Source: Oceanospirillaceae bacterium (GTDB lineage Bacteria; Pseudomonadota; Gammaproteobacteria; Pseudomonadales; Litoribrevibacteraceae). Taken from it: a DNA stretch of 64,000 nt. Numbering within the stretch: position 1 is the stretch's first letter; each line of letters starts with the position of its first letter. Location: NCBI GenBank assembly GCA_015665455.1, contig JADFAD010000002.1:1-64000 (forward strand), read 5' to 3'. Positions 27,885-37,524 of this stretch are shown here, piece after piece. Under the pieces are notes generated by a model. That model was given only the letters and a program-made list of their open reading frames with translations. It was not told the origin of the DNA and made no database searches. The translations under genes were made by a program, and so were the position numbers.

Positions 27885-29678
27885 ATGGCTATAAAAAACG
27901 TTACATGTAACCTTGGTCTTTCAATCACTTTTATACTGATACTTTGTACCAGCGCATTTGCCATACCTGTTACAAACGCGAAACCTTTTCTGTCTCCTGA
28001 GGTTTCACAACAGCACATTGAAAACCACTTATCCGCTTTCCAAGAGGACCATAACAACCTCAATCTTGACTACCCAGATCAAGTCAGGTCGATGTATCAA
28101 AAGTTTAACTACCGAACAATCTGGTTCCATCACTACGACATAACAGACGCAGGCCGAACACTCATCCAAGCCATCAAAGAATCAGCAGCAGATCAATCAA
28201 GTGATTATCCTTACCACGTTGACGAAATACTCTACCAGCTGCAAACCATGCAAACAGTCCCTAGCGCTGTCACCGGTGTTGATTTATTACTGACTGATGC
28301 ATTCATCGGTTATGCCTCAGATGCTCTGTCAGGCAAACTTGTCCCTAACCAAAACGAGCCTGACCACCCTGCAATCTTAAAAACATCGTCACGAACCCAA
28401 GAACAACCAATCAATGCTCATAACCAAATCAAGTTAGACACTGTTACCACGCTTGAAAACAAACTGGCACCTGAATCACTCTTGCCTTTGATCCAGAACG
28501 AACTAACCCCTCGACATCAAGGGTATTTAAAACTAAGAAAGGCTCTGAATAATTACTTTAACATTGCTCAAGCAGGAAGCTGGGAGACTCTGACTCTAGG
28601 GAAAGACCTAAAAATGGGCGATAGCGACCCTCAAATATCAAAATTAGAACTCAGACTTTCATTGCTTGGGGATGACTTTAATCACAAGTTCAAACGTGTT
28701 CAGACGCGTAATTTTCTCGAATCCGCATCTCGTGATTTCAATACACCATTAAACCACCCTACTAACTCACCCAATACACAACAAAATTACTTCGATCTGT
28801 CACTTAGTGACTCTCTTAAGCACTTCCAAACGAGGCATGGGCTCCCGCCTAACGGCGTATTAGATGATGAAACCCGTAAACGTTTAAATATCACACCAGA
28901 TCAACGCATCAAGCAGATCGCAATTAATATGAAGCGCTGGCGCTATCTGCCAGAGCAATTAGGCGATCGGTATGTCATGGCGAACATGGCCAACTACAAC
29001 TTAGAAGTTGTAGATCATGGTAAAACCACGTTAGAGATGGACATAATCATAGGTAGAGAGAGCCGAAGAACCCCCATTCTCGTACAGAATCTTCGCACCT
29101 TAGTTCTTAACCCATCGTGGTCTGTTCCGCCAAGAATAGCGAAAGAGAAGTACTTACCTAAAGCACGTAAAAACCCGAATTATCTAAATACACAAAACAT
29201 AGAGGTTGTCCGAGGATTCGGATCAAAACGTAAGGTCATTGATCCATTCGACTTGGACTGGGATACATTAAACCTGAAGAAATTCCCTTACCGTCTTGAG
29301 CAAAAACCGGGAAGAAAAAACTCTCTGGGTGAAGTAAAGTTTCCTCTTAACAACGACTTTGCTATTTACCTACACGACACCGCTTCACCTAAGTTATTCA
29401 ACCGCTCCATGAGAGCACTCAGTTCTGGATGCGTACGAGTTGAAAAACCAAGACAACTGACAGAAGAGTTATTGAAATACAACCCTGGATGGGATGGAAA
29501 ACGAATCGCTCGCGCGCACCGAAACAAAAAAACGATGTACGTTGGCTTAAAACAAGAAACGCCTGTGTATCTCATGTATTGGACTGTTTGGGTCGACAAA
29601 CACGGAACCGTTCAGTTCAGAGATGACGTTTATCAAAGAGATACACTCACCCCAGATCACAAAACCATCACTATGTAG
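27885..29678 (+). CDS. L,D-transpeptidase, YcbB (LdtD)-type
   Basis: A 597-residue periplasmic enzyme that forms 3-3 cross-links in peptidoglycan. It has a Sec signal (residues 8-26), an N-terminal scaffold domain typical of YcbB proteins (YQKFNYRTIWF, YLKLRKALNNY), a peptidoglycan-binding domain (about 238-335; SLKHFQTRHGLPPNGVLD), and a YkuD catalytic domain (about 360-545) with His497 in YLHDT and nucleophile Cys516 in SSGCVRVE. This size matches LdtD. It works on the same polymer as PBP1B and the M23 enzyme in this window. Downstream lies a 121-bp gap to the convergent ptsP. Confidence 0.93.
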   Translation: MAIKNVTCNLGLSITFILILCTSAFAIPVTNAKPFLSPEVSQQHIENHLSAFQEDHNNLNLDYPDQVRSMYQKFNYRTIWFHHYDITDAGRTLIQAIKESAADQSSDYPYHVDEILYQLQTMQTVPSAVTGVDLLLTDAFIGYASDALSGKLVPNQNEPDHPAILKTSSRTQEQPINAHNQIKLDTVTTLENKLAPESLLPLIQNELTPRHQGYLKLRKALNNYFNIAQAGSWETLTLGKDLKMGDSDPQISKLELRLSLLGDDFNHKFKRVQTRNFLESASRDFNTPLNHPTNSPNTQQNYFDLSLSDSLKHFQTRHGLPPNGVLDDETRKRLNITPDQRIKQIAINMKRWRYLPEQLGDRYVMANMANYNLEVVDHGKTTLEMDIIIGRESRRTPILVQNLRTLVLNPSWSVPPRIAKEKYLPKARKNPNYLNTQNIEVVRGFGSKRKVIDPFDLDWDTLNLKKFPYRLEQKPGRKNSLGEVKFPLNNDFAIYLHDTASPKLFNRSMRALSSGCVRVEKPRQLTEELLKYNPGWDGKRIARAHRNKKTMYVGLKQETPVYLMYWTVWVDKHGTVQFRDDVYQRDTLTPDHKTITM

Positions 29679-29799
29679 CATCAAGAACAATTGAAAGAGG
29701 CGTTAAGACGCAGGGTCTGCATATGGGAATGAACGCCGTTGATATTCATATACCCAAGCGTCATGTCATGACATTACGAACTTCTATAACAACGAAATA

Positions 29800-32100
29800 C
29801 TAGTTAATCTGATTCGACATAATGCCTGCTTGAGGACGAATGAAAGATAATATTCCAGCTTCTTCCAACGCTAACTCAATCGTGCTGTAAATAACTTCTG
29901 GGCAATCTGAAATCATAATTCGAGCTAACAGTTCCTGAGCCCAACTGTATTTTATATTTCGAACGACGTATTTTACTTTTGGTAAACTGGCGGAGTTCAT
30001 ACTCAAAATTTCATAACCCATCGCCAATAATATTGGCGCAGCAATGGGGTCTCCAGCAAGTTCACCACAGATGCTCAACGTAACGTCTTCCATGTGAGCG
30101 TCTTCAGCGATTTTTTTCAGTGCCTGAAGCACCGCAGGATGATATGAATGATAAAGATCAGCTACACGAGCATTGTTACGGTCTACGGCCAATATGTATT
30201 GGGTTAAATCGTTACTACCCACCGAAATAAAATCGACCAGCTGAGCTAATTCACGAGTCTGATACACCGCAGCTGGCACTTCAATCATTACCCCTACTTC
30301 CGGCATTGCAACATGAAAGCCTTCTTCACAGACTTCATAGAACGCACGATGAATTAAGCGCATAGCCTCTTCAACTTCACCAGTACCGGTAATCATTGGC
30401 AGCATAATACGAAGGTTATTCAAGCCTTCCGATGCTTTCATCATCGCTCGGACCTGAACCAAAAATATTTCTGGATGGTCCAACGTGATTCGAATGCCAC
30501 GCCATCCTAAAAACGGGTTATCTTCCTTAATCGGAAAATAACTCAGTTCTTTATCGCCACCAATATCCAGCGTACGCATCGTCACTGGACTAGGCGCAAA
30601 CGCTTTTAACTGCTCACGATAGGTGTGCATCTGTTCTTTTTCAGTGGGAAATCGATCTTTAATCATGAAAGGAACTTCAGTTCGATATAGCCCAACGCCT
30701 TCCGCACCTCGATCCAAAGAACGAAATACATCAGCCATTAAGCCGGTATTAACCCAAAGCTTCATGCGATGATTGTCTTTCGTTTCACAAGGTAAATTTT
30801 TAAGCGTATCTAACTCACGAACTAATTCTTTTTCTTCCTCAACAATCGCTTGGAAATGCCCTAACAATTTATCAGAGAAATGCGTAAATACCTTACCCCG
30901 ATACCCATCAATAATGATTTTCTTTCCATCCAGCTTGGCATAAGGCAACCCTTGCACACCCATGATCGTAGGTATACCCATAGCCCTTGCTAGAATAGCA
31001 ACGTGAGAGTTACTGGAACCTTCAACCGACACGATCCCCTGTAGCTTACCTTTAGGAACTTCTGCAAGCATTGTTGGTGTAATTTCTTCACCAACTAATA
31101 TGACATCACTGGGGTATTCAATCGGCTCTACTTTCGCCGACTGCATATACTCTAAAAGACGAATCCCCATGTCTCGGATGTCCGTCGCTCGTTCACGTAA
31201 ATACGGATCATCCATCACACTAAAGTGTTGCTCGTATTGCTTAATCACACGAGACAAGGCACCTTGAGCCCACTCACCGTCTTCAATTAAAGAATTTACT
31301 TCAGAGCCCAGTGCCTCGTCATCTAACATATTAAGGTAAACGTCGAACAAGGCTTGCTCTTCAGGTCGGAGTTGGTCTGCCAGCTTTGCTCCGGCATTGC
31401 GAATATCTTGTCGAACAGCTAAGACTGCTTTCTGAAAAATATCTTTCTCAATCTCAACACCCGTACCTTTTTTACTAGGTACAGAATCTAAATCAGCAGA
31501 ACGAATCATGACAGCAGCATGACCGATGGCAATCCCAGGTGAGCCTGAAACGCCCTTAAACTGTTGATCTTTCCTTGGTTTGGATGGCTTATCCGGTTGA
31601 TTCAGTTCGTTTATTTTACCTGTGGCTTCGGCATGAATAATAACGCCAGCAAGCTGAGCAGACATCGTGACCAAGAATGCTTCTTCACCTTCATCAAAAC
31701 GACGGCGATCTCGCTGCTGAACAACTAATACACCAAGAACACGCCTATGATGAACAATGGGCACACCCAAGAATGAGTGGAATTGTTCTTCACCAGTTTC
31801 AGGAAAGTATTGATACTTAGGATGTTGTGGTGCGTCATCCAAATTGAGAGGTTCTTCTCGCACCCCAACCAGACCGACAAGACCTTGTGCAGAGCTCAAA
31901 CGAACACGGCCAATCGCATCTTGCTTTAGGCCTTCCGTCGCCATTAATACATATTGACTACTGTCTGGATCCCATAAATAAACAGAACACACCTGAGTGG
32001 TCATGGCTTCACGAACACGATGTACAATGATGTCCAGGGCGGATTTTAAATCCCCTGCGGTATTAACCTCTTGTACTATGCCTCGTAACGTTTTGAGCAT
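29800..32100 (-). CDS. ptsP: PEP-protein phosphotransferase PtsP (enzyme I-Ntr)
   Basis: First enzyme of the nitrogen phosphotransferase system; takes phosphate from PEP and passes it to NPr. The 766-residue protein has an N-terminal GAF domain (about 17-157), an HPr-binding helical domain, the phosphohistidine H366 in VEGSSNSHVAILAR, and a C-terminal PEP-binding barrel with GVGLYRTEVPFM, RTLDIGGDKELSYF and the catalytic LSICGELAGDP. The GAF domain separates it from sugar-PTS enzyme I. It follows rppH by 83 bp on the same strand, the arrangement also known from E. coli and Pseudomonas. Confidence 0.97.
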   Translation of the reverse strand: MLKTLRGIVQEVNTAGDLKSALDIIVHRVREAMTTQVCSVYLWDPDSSQYVLMATEGLKQDAIGRVRLSSAQGLVGLVGVREEPLNLDDAPQHPKYQYFPETGEEQFHSFLGVPIVHHRRVLGVLVVQQRDRRRFDEGEEAFLVTMSAQLAGVIIHAEATGKINELNQPDKPSKPRKDQQFKGVSGSPGIAIGHAAVMIRSADLDSVPSKKGTGVEIEKDIFQKAVLAVRQDIRNAGAKLADQLRPEEQALFDVYLNMLDDEALGSEVNSLIEDGEWAQGALSRVIKQYEQHFSVMDDPYLRERATDIRDMGIRLLEYMQSAKVEPIEYPSDVILVGEEITPTMLAEVPKGKLQGIVSVEGSSNSHVAILARAMGIPTIMGVQGLPYAKLDGKKIIIDGYRGKVFTHFSDKLLGHFQAIVEEEKELVRELDTLKNLPCETKDNHRMKLWVNTGLMADVFRSLDRGAEGVGLYRTEVPFMIKDRFPTEKEQMHTYREQLKAFAPSPVTMRTLDIGGDKELSYFPIKEDNPFLGWRGIRITLDHPEIFLVQVRAMMKASEGLNNLRIMLPMITGTGEVEEAMRLIHRAFYEVCEEGFHVAMPEVGVMIEVPAAVYQTRELAQLVDFISVGSNDLTQYILAVDRNNARVADLYHSYHPAVLQALKKIAEDAHMEDVTLSICGELAGDPIAAPILLAMGYEILSMNSASLPKVKYVVRNIKYSWAQELLARIMISDCPEVIYSTIELALEEAGILSFIRPQAGIMSNQIN

Positions 32101-32183
32101 CTATCGTGTTCGCCATCCAAAAAAACACAGATTAATCTTAAATAACTACTGAATGATTGCAGTCATTCCAATCGAGAACATTA

Positions 32184-32663
32184 TTACCCTAAAATCCTTA
32201 TTTTTGGCGCCAACTCTTTAAGTGCCTTGCGATAAACATCTCTCTTAAAAGCAACCACCTGATCTAAAGGGTACCAATAACTGACCCAACGCCACCCATC
32301 AAACTCTGGGCTTTCAGATTTCGTTAAATTTACTCGAGCATCATCGCTCTTCATTCTTAATAGAAACCACTTTTGTTTCTGACCTATACAGATTGGTTGG
32401 CTGTTATAGCGAACCATGCGCTTAGGTAAGCGGTACCGTAACCAGCCTCTTGTGCACGCAAGAATGTCAACATCGTGCTCTCTCAAGCCGATTTCTTCGC
32501 GTAATTCACGAAAAAGTGCCTCTTCAGCGGATTCGTCTTGCTTAATCCCACCTTGAGGAAACTGCCAGGCATCTTGACCAATACGACGAGCCCATAAAAC
32601 CTGCCCCTCATTATTGGATAATATAATACCTACATTTGGACGAAACCCATCCGAATCAATCAC
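32184..32663 (-). CDS. rppH: RNA pyrophosphohydrolase
   Basis: Nudix enzyme that removes pyrophosphate from 5'-triphosphorylated mRNA and starts RNase E decay. Starting at GTG 32663 the product is 159 residues and opens with the family's standard (M)[14 protein letters not shown]; the open frame extends 16 codons upstream with a non-conserved sequence, which I reject. The Nudix box spans about 38-60 ([20 protein letters not shown]). Its stop is 83 bp before ptsP, so the two probably share a transcript. It is divergent from the HAD phosphatase gene. Confidence 0.94.
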   Translation of the reverse strand: MIDSDGFRPNVGIILSNNEGQVLWARRIGQDAWQFPQGGIKQDESAEEALFRELREEIGLREHDVDILACTRGWLRYRLPKRMVRYNSQPICIGQKQKWFLLRMKSDDARVNLTKSESPEFDGWRWVSYWYPLDQVVAFKRDVYRKALKELAPKIRILG

Positions 32664-32895
32664 AAAAACAACCCATGGAAAAAGTCTAGTCCCTATACAT
32701 CTGCTAGCCAATTAAGTTATTTACGTTTAACCAGCGGGCAGATGAACCCATAATGTTCTTAAAATACCGTATCTTCAAACTAGTCTCAACCAATAAACTC
32801 AGCTGAAAGACTGTCACCAGTTTGCAGCAACAATAGTATTTAATGCACAATACCCATCCATATACAGTAATTTTAGTTAGTTAATTGGAGCAATT

Positions 32896-33552
32896 GTGGC
32901 TTTAGTAATTTTTGATCTAGACAACACCCTTATTCACGGTGACAGTGACCATGCATGGGGCGAGTTCCTTGTTCAGAACCAGCTAGTTAATGAAGATGTA
33001 TACAAATCAAAAAATGATGCCTTTTATCATCAATACGAAGAAGGCAATTTGGATATATTTGAATATCTTGAATTTAGCCTATCGGTACTGACCCAATACA
33101 GCTATGAAGAAATCACTCAATGGCGTCAACGTTTCTACGATCAAGTGTTTGTAAAAATGATGCAACCGAAAGCCGCTGAACTCATTGCTAAGCATAGAGC
33201 TCAAGGTGATTACCTTCTTATTATTACTGCAACGAATTTATTTGTGACAGAGCCCGCGAAAACGCTCTTAAAAATTGATGATATCATTGCACCTATCCCA
33301 GAGTTTAAAGATAACCGCTATACTGGCAAAGTGAGTGGCATTCCTAGTTTCCAGGAAGGCAAAGTAACCCGCCTTAATGAATGGTTAGAAAACTCTGAGC
33401 ACTCATTAGAAGACAGCTATTTCTACAGTGATTCTCACAATGATCTGCCTTTACTTGAGTTGGTAGATAATCCAATTATTGTAGATGGAGATTCGCGTCT
33501 TCTACAGGCAGCCAAAGAACGAGGCTGGACAAGCATCAGTCTACGCGACTAA
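32896..33552 (+). CDS. HAD-IB family phosphatase (histidinol-phosphatase-like)
   Basis: A 218-residue HAD hydrolase with motif I FDLDNTLIHGDSDH (nucleophile Asp7), motif II LLIITATN, and motif III/IV YFYSDSHNDLPLLELV. The helical cap after motif I places it in the SerB-like HAD-IB group. The pseudomonad homologue next to rppH is annotated as a histidinol-phosphatase, which is a reasonable but unproved assignment here. GTG 32896 is the start, with TTGGAG upstream. The imelysin-like gene follows after 20 bp. Confidence 0.87.
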   Translation: MALVIFDLDNTLIHGDSDHAWGEFLVQNQLVNEDVYKSKNDAFYHQYEEGNLDIFEYLEFSLSVLTQYSYEEITQWRQRFYDQVFVKMMQPKAAELIAKHRAQGDYLLIITATNLFVTEPAKTLLKIDDIIAPIPEFKDNRYTGKVSGIPSFQEGKVTRLNEWLENSEHSLEDSYFYSDSHNDLPLLELVDNPIIVDGDSRLLQAAKERGWTSISLRD

Positions 33553-33572
33553 AGAGATTTAAATCGAAGTTT

Positions 33573-34697
33573 ATGATGAATCGCAGTACTCTCTATCTCA
33601 GCTTAAGCTTTGCCATTCTCAGCCTTACGGGTTGCGATAAGCAAGAAAGTACCAGCTCAACTACGACACCGTCTGCGGTTGAAAGTGTCGTAACGAGTCC
33701 TGCGACGGAGAGCCTGCAACAACTATCAAAGTTAAGCTTTCGCAACACCACTGAGTTATTGCATCTAAGTCATAAACTTCATATTGAAATTGCTAACTTT
33801 CTAAAGTCACCCTCCGAGCAGGAACTCAAAAAAGCCCAACAGGCATATGACTCGCTGCTCTTACAATGGGCACAATCTTTACCGTTCGTTTACATGACGG
33901 CGTTAACCAATAACGGCGCGCCATTGGTTAATCGAATTGAAAAGCTCCCTATACTGCCTGGGTACCTTGACCAAATCCCCGACTACCCATTCAGCGGTCT
34001 GGTCCATGACATCATGGTACCTATCGATGCAACGTCATTAACGCTCCTGCATACACCACATAATGATGAACAAGTCATCTTTGGATTATCCGCATTAGAA
34101 TTCCTACTTTATGATCACTTTAATTCGGATCACTATAAAAAGTTCGTAACTCAAACGGAGTTGCTATCCAAAGAAGTTAATGAAGACATTCGAGTAGATC
34201 AGCTTCCTAACAACAGGCGTCGTGACTTATTAAAACTTCAATCCGACCAACTTGTGAAAGACCTTTCAGAACTCCACAAACGCTGGCAACCAATGGAAGG
34301 TGAAGACACCAAGAAGTTCATCATGCTTACAGGGAAAAACCTAAATTTAACCTTAACTCGAAGCTATCAAAAAAGTGCCTATCTCGTTTTAGATGCATTA
34401 AATAGCATCCAAGAAAAACCTCTATTGTTAGGCAGAGCGCATTTCTCAAGAACAGAGAAACCATTATTAACAGCAGGCATTACTTCATTAGAGAAGCTTC
34501 ATCAGCAACTTAATCCGATCTGGAACTTACACCCTCAGCCAGAAAAGGAAGAGTTCACTGCCGTGCTGGATTCACTCATTGAAACCGTTGAACAATACCA
34601 ACAAGATCCAGCAAACAGTTTACTGCTTGAGCTGGCCAGCAACCGAAGTAACCAGCTCATCGAATTATCAAAAGACCTCGTATTCCAACCAAAATAA
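33573..34697 (+). CDS. Imelysin-like lipoprotein
   Basis: A 374-residue lipoprotein: signal with lipobox LTGC (Cys21), a Ser/Thr-rich linker to about residue 48, then an all-helical imelysin-like domain of two related helical bundles (about 55-370). Imelysin-family proteins (IrpA, EfeO-like) are periplasmic or surface proteins tied to iron uptake and carry a GxHxxE motif. Here the matching segment reads GLSALE (171-176), with Ser for His, so metal binding may be lost or changed. Its stop is only 4 bp from that of the convergent rlmI. Function is not predicted beyond envelope location. Confidence 0.78.
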   Translation: MMNRSTLYLSLSFAILSLTGCDKQESTSSTTTPSAVESVVTSPATESLQQLSKLSFRNTTELLHLSHKLHIEIANFLKSPSEQELKKAQQAYDSLLLQWAQSLPFVYMTALTNNGAPLVNRIEKLPILPGYLDQIPDYPFSGLVHDIMVPIDATSLTLLHTPHNDEQVIFGLSALEFLLYDHFNSDHYKKFVTQTELLSKEVNEDIRVDQLPNNRRRDLLKLQSDQLVKDLSELHKRWQPMEGEDTKKFIMLTGKNLNLTLTRSYQKSAYLVLDALNSIQEKPLLLGRAHFSRTEKPLLTAGITSLEKLHQQLNPIWNLHPQPEKEEFTAVLDSLIETVEQYQQDPANSLLLELASNRSNQLIELSKDLVFQPK

Positions 34698-34701
34698 ACA
34701 A

Positions 34702-35901
34702 TTACCAACTCTTAATAGAGCGAGCAAACAAACATTTAATGTACTCAGTTTCAGCGATCGCAGGATGAATCGGGTGATCCAAAGCTTGATGCCCCTGCTC
34801 TAATAGCTGAACCGTACGATCCACCTGACGAGCACCAGCCTGAACAATATTGACCAATCGATTACGCTCCAAGTGCATAGAACAAGAAGCTGTCACTAAA
34901 ACACCATTAGTTTCAACTAAGCGCAGCGCCAACTGGTTCAGTTTTTGATACGCTCGCTCACCCACTTTAATGTCTTTCCTACGAGCAATAAGAGCAGGAG
35001 GGTCTAGCACAACCACATCAAATTTTTCTTTACTCTCAGTCAGCGCTTTCAGACCGTCAAACGCATCGGCCTGCAACGTAGAAACACGATCTTCAACTTG
35101 ATTCAGTTTGGCATTACGCATGACACATTCCAACGCAAATGCGGAGCTGTCCAGACATACCACTTCATCAGCGCCAAACGCAGCCGCTTGAACACCCCAC
35201 CCACCGATATAACTGAAGACATCCAACACTCGTTTACCTTCAACATAACGTTTTAAATGGTTACGACTGTCACGATGATCGTAGAACCACCCCGTTTTTT
35301 GCCCTTTAAGAACAGGGGCATCAAACTTAACGCCATTCTCAGTAAAGCGTGCAAATCCATCATTGAGCTCCCCCTTCACCACATCCACATAAACAGGCAA
35401 ACCTTCAACGGGTCTCATCTTGCCATCATTTTTCAAGACAATCGTAGTCGGATTAATTAGTTGATCCAACGCGGCAATAATCTGTTCTTTGGCCAACTCC
35501 ATTGCAGGATTTGATATCTGAATAACCAAGGTATCACTGAAACGATCTACGACTAAACCAGGCAAACCATCACTGTCACCGAAGCACAAACGATAGCTTT
35601 GATCTGCATAATGCTGTTCTCTTAACTGCAAAGCACTTTGAAGCCTGTTCTTTATCAAGCTCTTAGAAAGGGTAGCTTTGCTGGAGCGTGAAATCATACG
35701 GGCACAAATAAGCGCCTGAGGACTAACAATTGCCACCCCCATCTCTTTTCCATCTGCAGAGACAACTACAACCTGCTCACCCGGTTCAAAGGTTTTCAGA
35801 GGCGAGACTTTATTATCGACCTCGTTACTGTAGATCCACATGTGACCTGCTCTGATTCGAGTATCGGCTCTGGGGTTTAGTTTTAGGCTGGCTAGTTGCA
35901 T
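34702..35901 (-). CDS. rlmI: 23S rRNA (cytosine-C5) methyltransferase RlmI-like
   Basis: A 399-residue SAM-dependent methyltransferase with an N-terminal PUA domain (about 1-75, RIRAGHMWIYSNEV), a middle EEHEA-like domain, and a Rossmann methyltransferase domain with VLDVFSYIGGWGVQAAAFGA (SAM site), FDVVVLDPPAL and the catalytic Cys in VTASCSMHL. These are the RlmI/YccW features; it methylates C1962 of 23S rRNA in E. coli. It is convergent with the imelysin-like gene (4-bp gap) and has a promoter region of about 120 bp shared divergently with an HDOD gene. Confidence 0.93.
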   Translation of the reverse strand: MQLASLKLNPRADTRIRAGHMWIYSNEVDNKVSPLKTFEPGEQVVVVSADGKEMGVAIVSPQALICARMISRSSKATLSKSLIKNRLQSALQLREQHYADQSYRLCFGDSDGLPGLVVDRFSDTLVIQISNPAMELAKEQIIAALDQLINPTTIVLKNDGKMRPVEGLPVYVDVVKGELNDGFARFTENGVKFDAPVLKGQKTGWFYDHRDSRNHLKRYVEGKRVLDVFSYIGGWGVQAAAFGADEVVCLDSSAFALECVMRNAKLNQVEDRVSTLQADAFDGLKALTESKEKFDVVVLDPPALIARRKDIKVGERAYQKLNQLALRLVETNGVLVTASCSMHLERNRLVNIVQAGARQVDRTVQLLEQGHQALDHPIHPAIAETEYIKCLFARSIKSW

Positions 35902-36003
35902 GGTTTAAGCTCCAATAAATTCGAGGGCTATTATCCGTTATATCAAAAGAACATCCAGAAAAAGATTTACACATCTATAACAGATTACATATTTCTGCTT
36001 TAC

Positions 36004-36009
36004 TATAAT
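36004..36009 (+). promoter_or_regulatory. -10 element of the second HDOD gene
   Basis: A perfect TATAAT predicts transcription start near 36016. This is only 5 bases before the first in-frame ATG (36021) and 23 before ATG 36039, which supports the downstream start. No clear -35 is present. Confidence 0.45.
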
Positions 36010-36038
36010 GCATACGGCAAATGATGAATGAGGATGTT

Positions 36039-36929
36039 ATGCCTAGTAAGGAACTCTCTGAAAGTCAGATAAAACATGTGTTGCAAGGGATCAGTATTCC
36101 TCCGCAACCACAGATCATGGTTGACCTTCAGATGGAACAAGTCATGCCGGATCCTGACATAGGCCGAATAGCCCAGCTTATCAGCAAAGATGTGGGGCTA
36201 GCAGGGACGATCCTCAAGATAGTTAACTCCCCATTCTTTGGTTTAAGCAACAAAATAACGTCCGTTGAGCAAGCCGTAAATCTACTGAGCTTCAACTCGG
36301 TCATCAATATAGTCAACGGACTGACCATTCGCAGTGAAATGTCCGATGCTGATATTGTTGCGCTCAATCGGTTTTGGGATTCAGCCAACGATATCTCTAT
36401 GGTGTCAGCCACCATCGCAAAAGAGATCGGTTATAAAAACCATGATGAAGCTTACTTATTAGGTCTTTTTCACAATTGCGGCATCCCATTAATGATGAAA
36501 CGGTTCGGCGTAGAAGAATATTCAAAAACAATGACTGAAGCCTACTCCTCAAATTCAGAACGCATCATTGATATTGAAAATGAGAAATACAGCACCAACC
36601 ATGCAGTAGTTGGCTACTACACAGCGAAAGCCTGGAACATGCCGATACACTTGTGTTCTGCCATCGCAGAACACCACAACCTAAAGCAATTATTCCACGA
36701 CAAATACAGTACGGATAATGAAAAGAAAAACCTCATTTCAATCCTAAAACTGGCAGATTATATTTGCTCAGGCAGCAAAGTCATTGGCGATCAGAAAGTT
36801 GATTTCGAGTGGGAACGCTATGGAGAGAGTATTCTCGAACACGTTGGCCTAGGCGCGTATGACATTGAAGACATGGCCGCTCGTTTCAATGAGATGGGCA
36901 TTTCAGTCAATGATGCCCTAATCGAATAA
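36039..36929 (+). CDS. HDOD-domain protein
   Basis: A single-domain HDOD signalling protein of 296 residues: IPPQPQIMVDLQ, ISKDVGLAGTILKIVNSPFFG, VEQAVNLLSFNSVINIVNG, and a degenerate HD region LLGLFHNCGIPLMM, where His is followed by Asn rather than Asp. A histidine pair AIAEHHNL lies further on. ATG 36039 is chosen because GAGG lies 5-6 bases upstream and the predicted transcript starts close before 36021. It is more similar in layout than in sequence to the HDOD protein at 22.1 kb. No partner gene is adjacent. Confidence 0.85.
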   Translation: MPSKELSESQIKHVLQGISIPPQPQIMVDLQMEQVMPDPDIGRIAQLISKDVGLAGTILKIVNSPFFGLSNKITSVEQAVNLLSFNSVINIVNGLTIRSEMSDADIVALNRFWDSANDISMVSATIAKEIGYKNHDEAYLLGLFHNCGIPLMMKRFGVEEYSKTMTEAYSSNSERIIDIENEKYSTNHAVVGYYTAKAWNMPIHLCSAIAEHHNLKQLFHDKYSTDNEKKNLISILKLADYICSGSKVIGDQKVDFEWERYGESILEHVGLGAYDIEDMAARFNEMGISVNDALIE

Positions 36930-37031
36930 CACTGCACCGTTCGCCCTAATACCGCACTTCAAAGTAAAAGAGCAAACCCATCCTCTAAAACGTAAAAGAA
37001 TAGTTAGTTCGGATGAAATACAGCTATCACA

Positions 37032-37403
37032 TCACATAAACCAAAACGGTTGTTTTGTAATTGCTGTCGTCGCAATGTACCCGAATGTGATCAAAGCAGC
37101 GACAAAATACAGTCTCTGCTGAAACAGTGATTTTCCAAACTTCAAAGCCATCATGCCAAAACCGATATAAACAACTAAAGCAATCAGCTTAGCTAAAACC
37201 CAAGGAACATCTAAGGGATTCCACTGATAAACGACAAGTAATCCGATTGCTGCAGTAAGCAATAACGTGTCATTTACATGAGGTAAGATTTTCCACAGTT
37301 TATGATCCAAACTGCGATTCAGAAATAGCTTCCAAAATCCTCGAAAACTAAACCCTAAAATAGAGACAACAGCAAATAACATGTGAGCATGTTTCAACCA
37401 CAT
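37032..37403 (-). CDS. SirB2-family membrane protein
   Basis: A 123-residue integral membrane protein with four predicted helices and the SirB2 pattern: KHAHMLFAVVSILGFSFRGFWK at the N-terminus, LPHVNDTLLLTAAIGL in helix 2, and LAKLIALVVYIGFGMMALK. SirB2 (invasion gene expression up-regulator) is widespread and of unknown biochemical function. The conserved His residues in helices 1 and 2 could bind haem or metal; that is inference. It is the last gene before the gcvPB terminator and may have its own promoter. Confidence 0.87.
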   Translation of the reverse strand: MWLKHAHMLFAVVSILGFSFRGFWKLFLNRSLDHKLWKILPHVNDTLLLTAAIGLLVVYQWNPLDVPWVLAKLIALVVYIGFGMMALKFGKSLFQQRLYFVAALITFGYIATTAITKQPFWFM

Positions 37404-37476
37404 AATAACCTTAACCTTTGACTAATAAGCTATAGAATAATGCGTTCCTGCGTATTCTCACAAAAACAGCAGACAT

Positions 37477-37510
37477 AAAAAAGCCCAACAGCATGAATAC
37501 TATTGGGCTC
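37477..37510 (-). terminator. Terminator of the gcv operon
   Basis: AGCCCAA and TTGGGCT form a 7-bp stem with a long loop, followed on the minus strand by six T bases. It starts 15 bases after the gcvPB stop. Confidence 0.85.
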
Positions 37511-37524
37511 AATCTAAAATTAAA

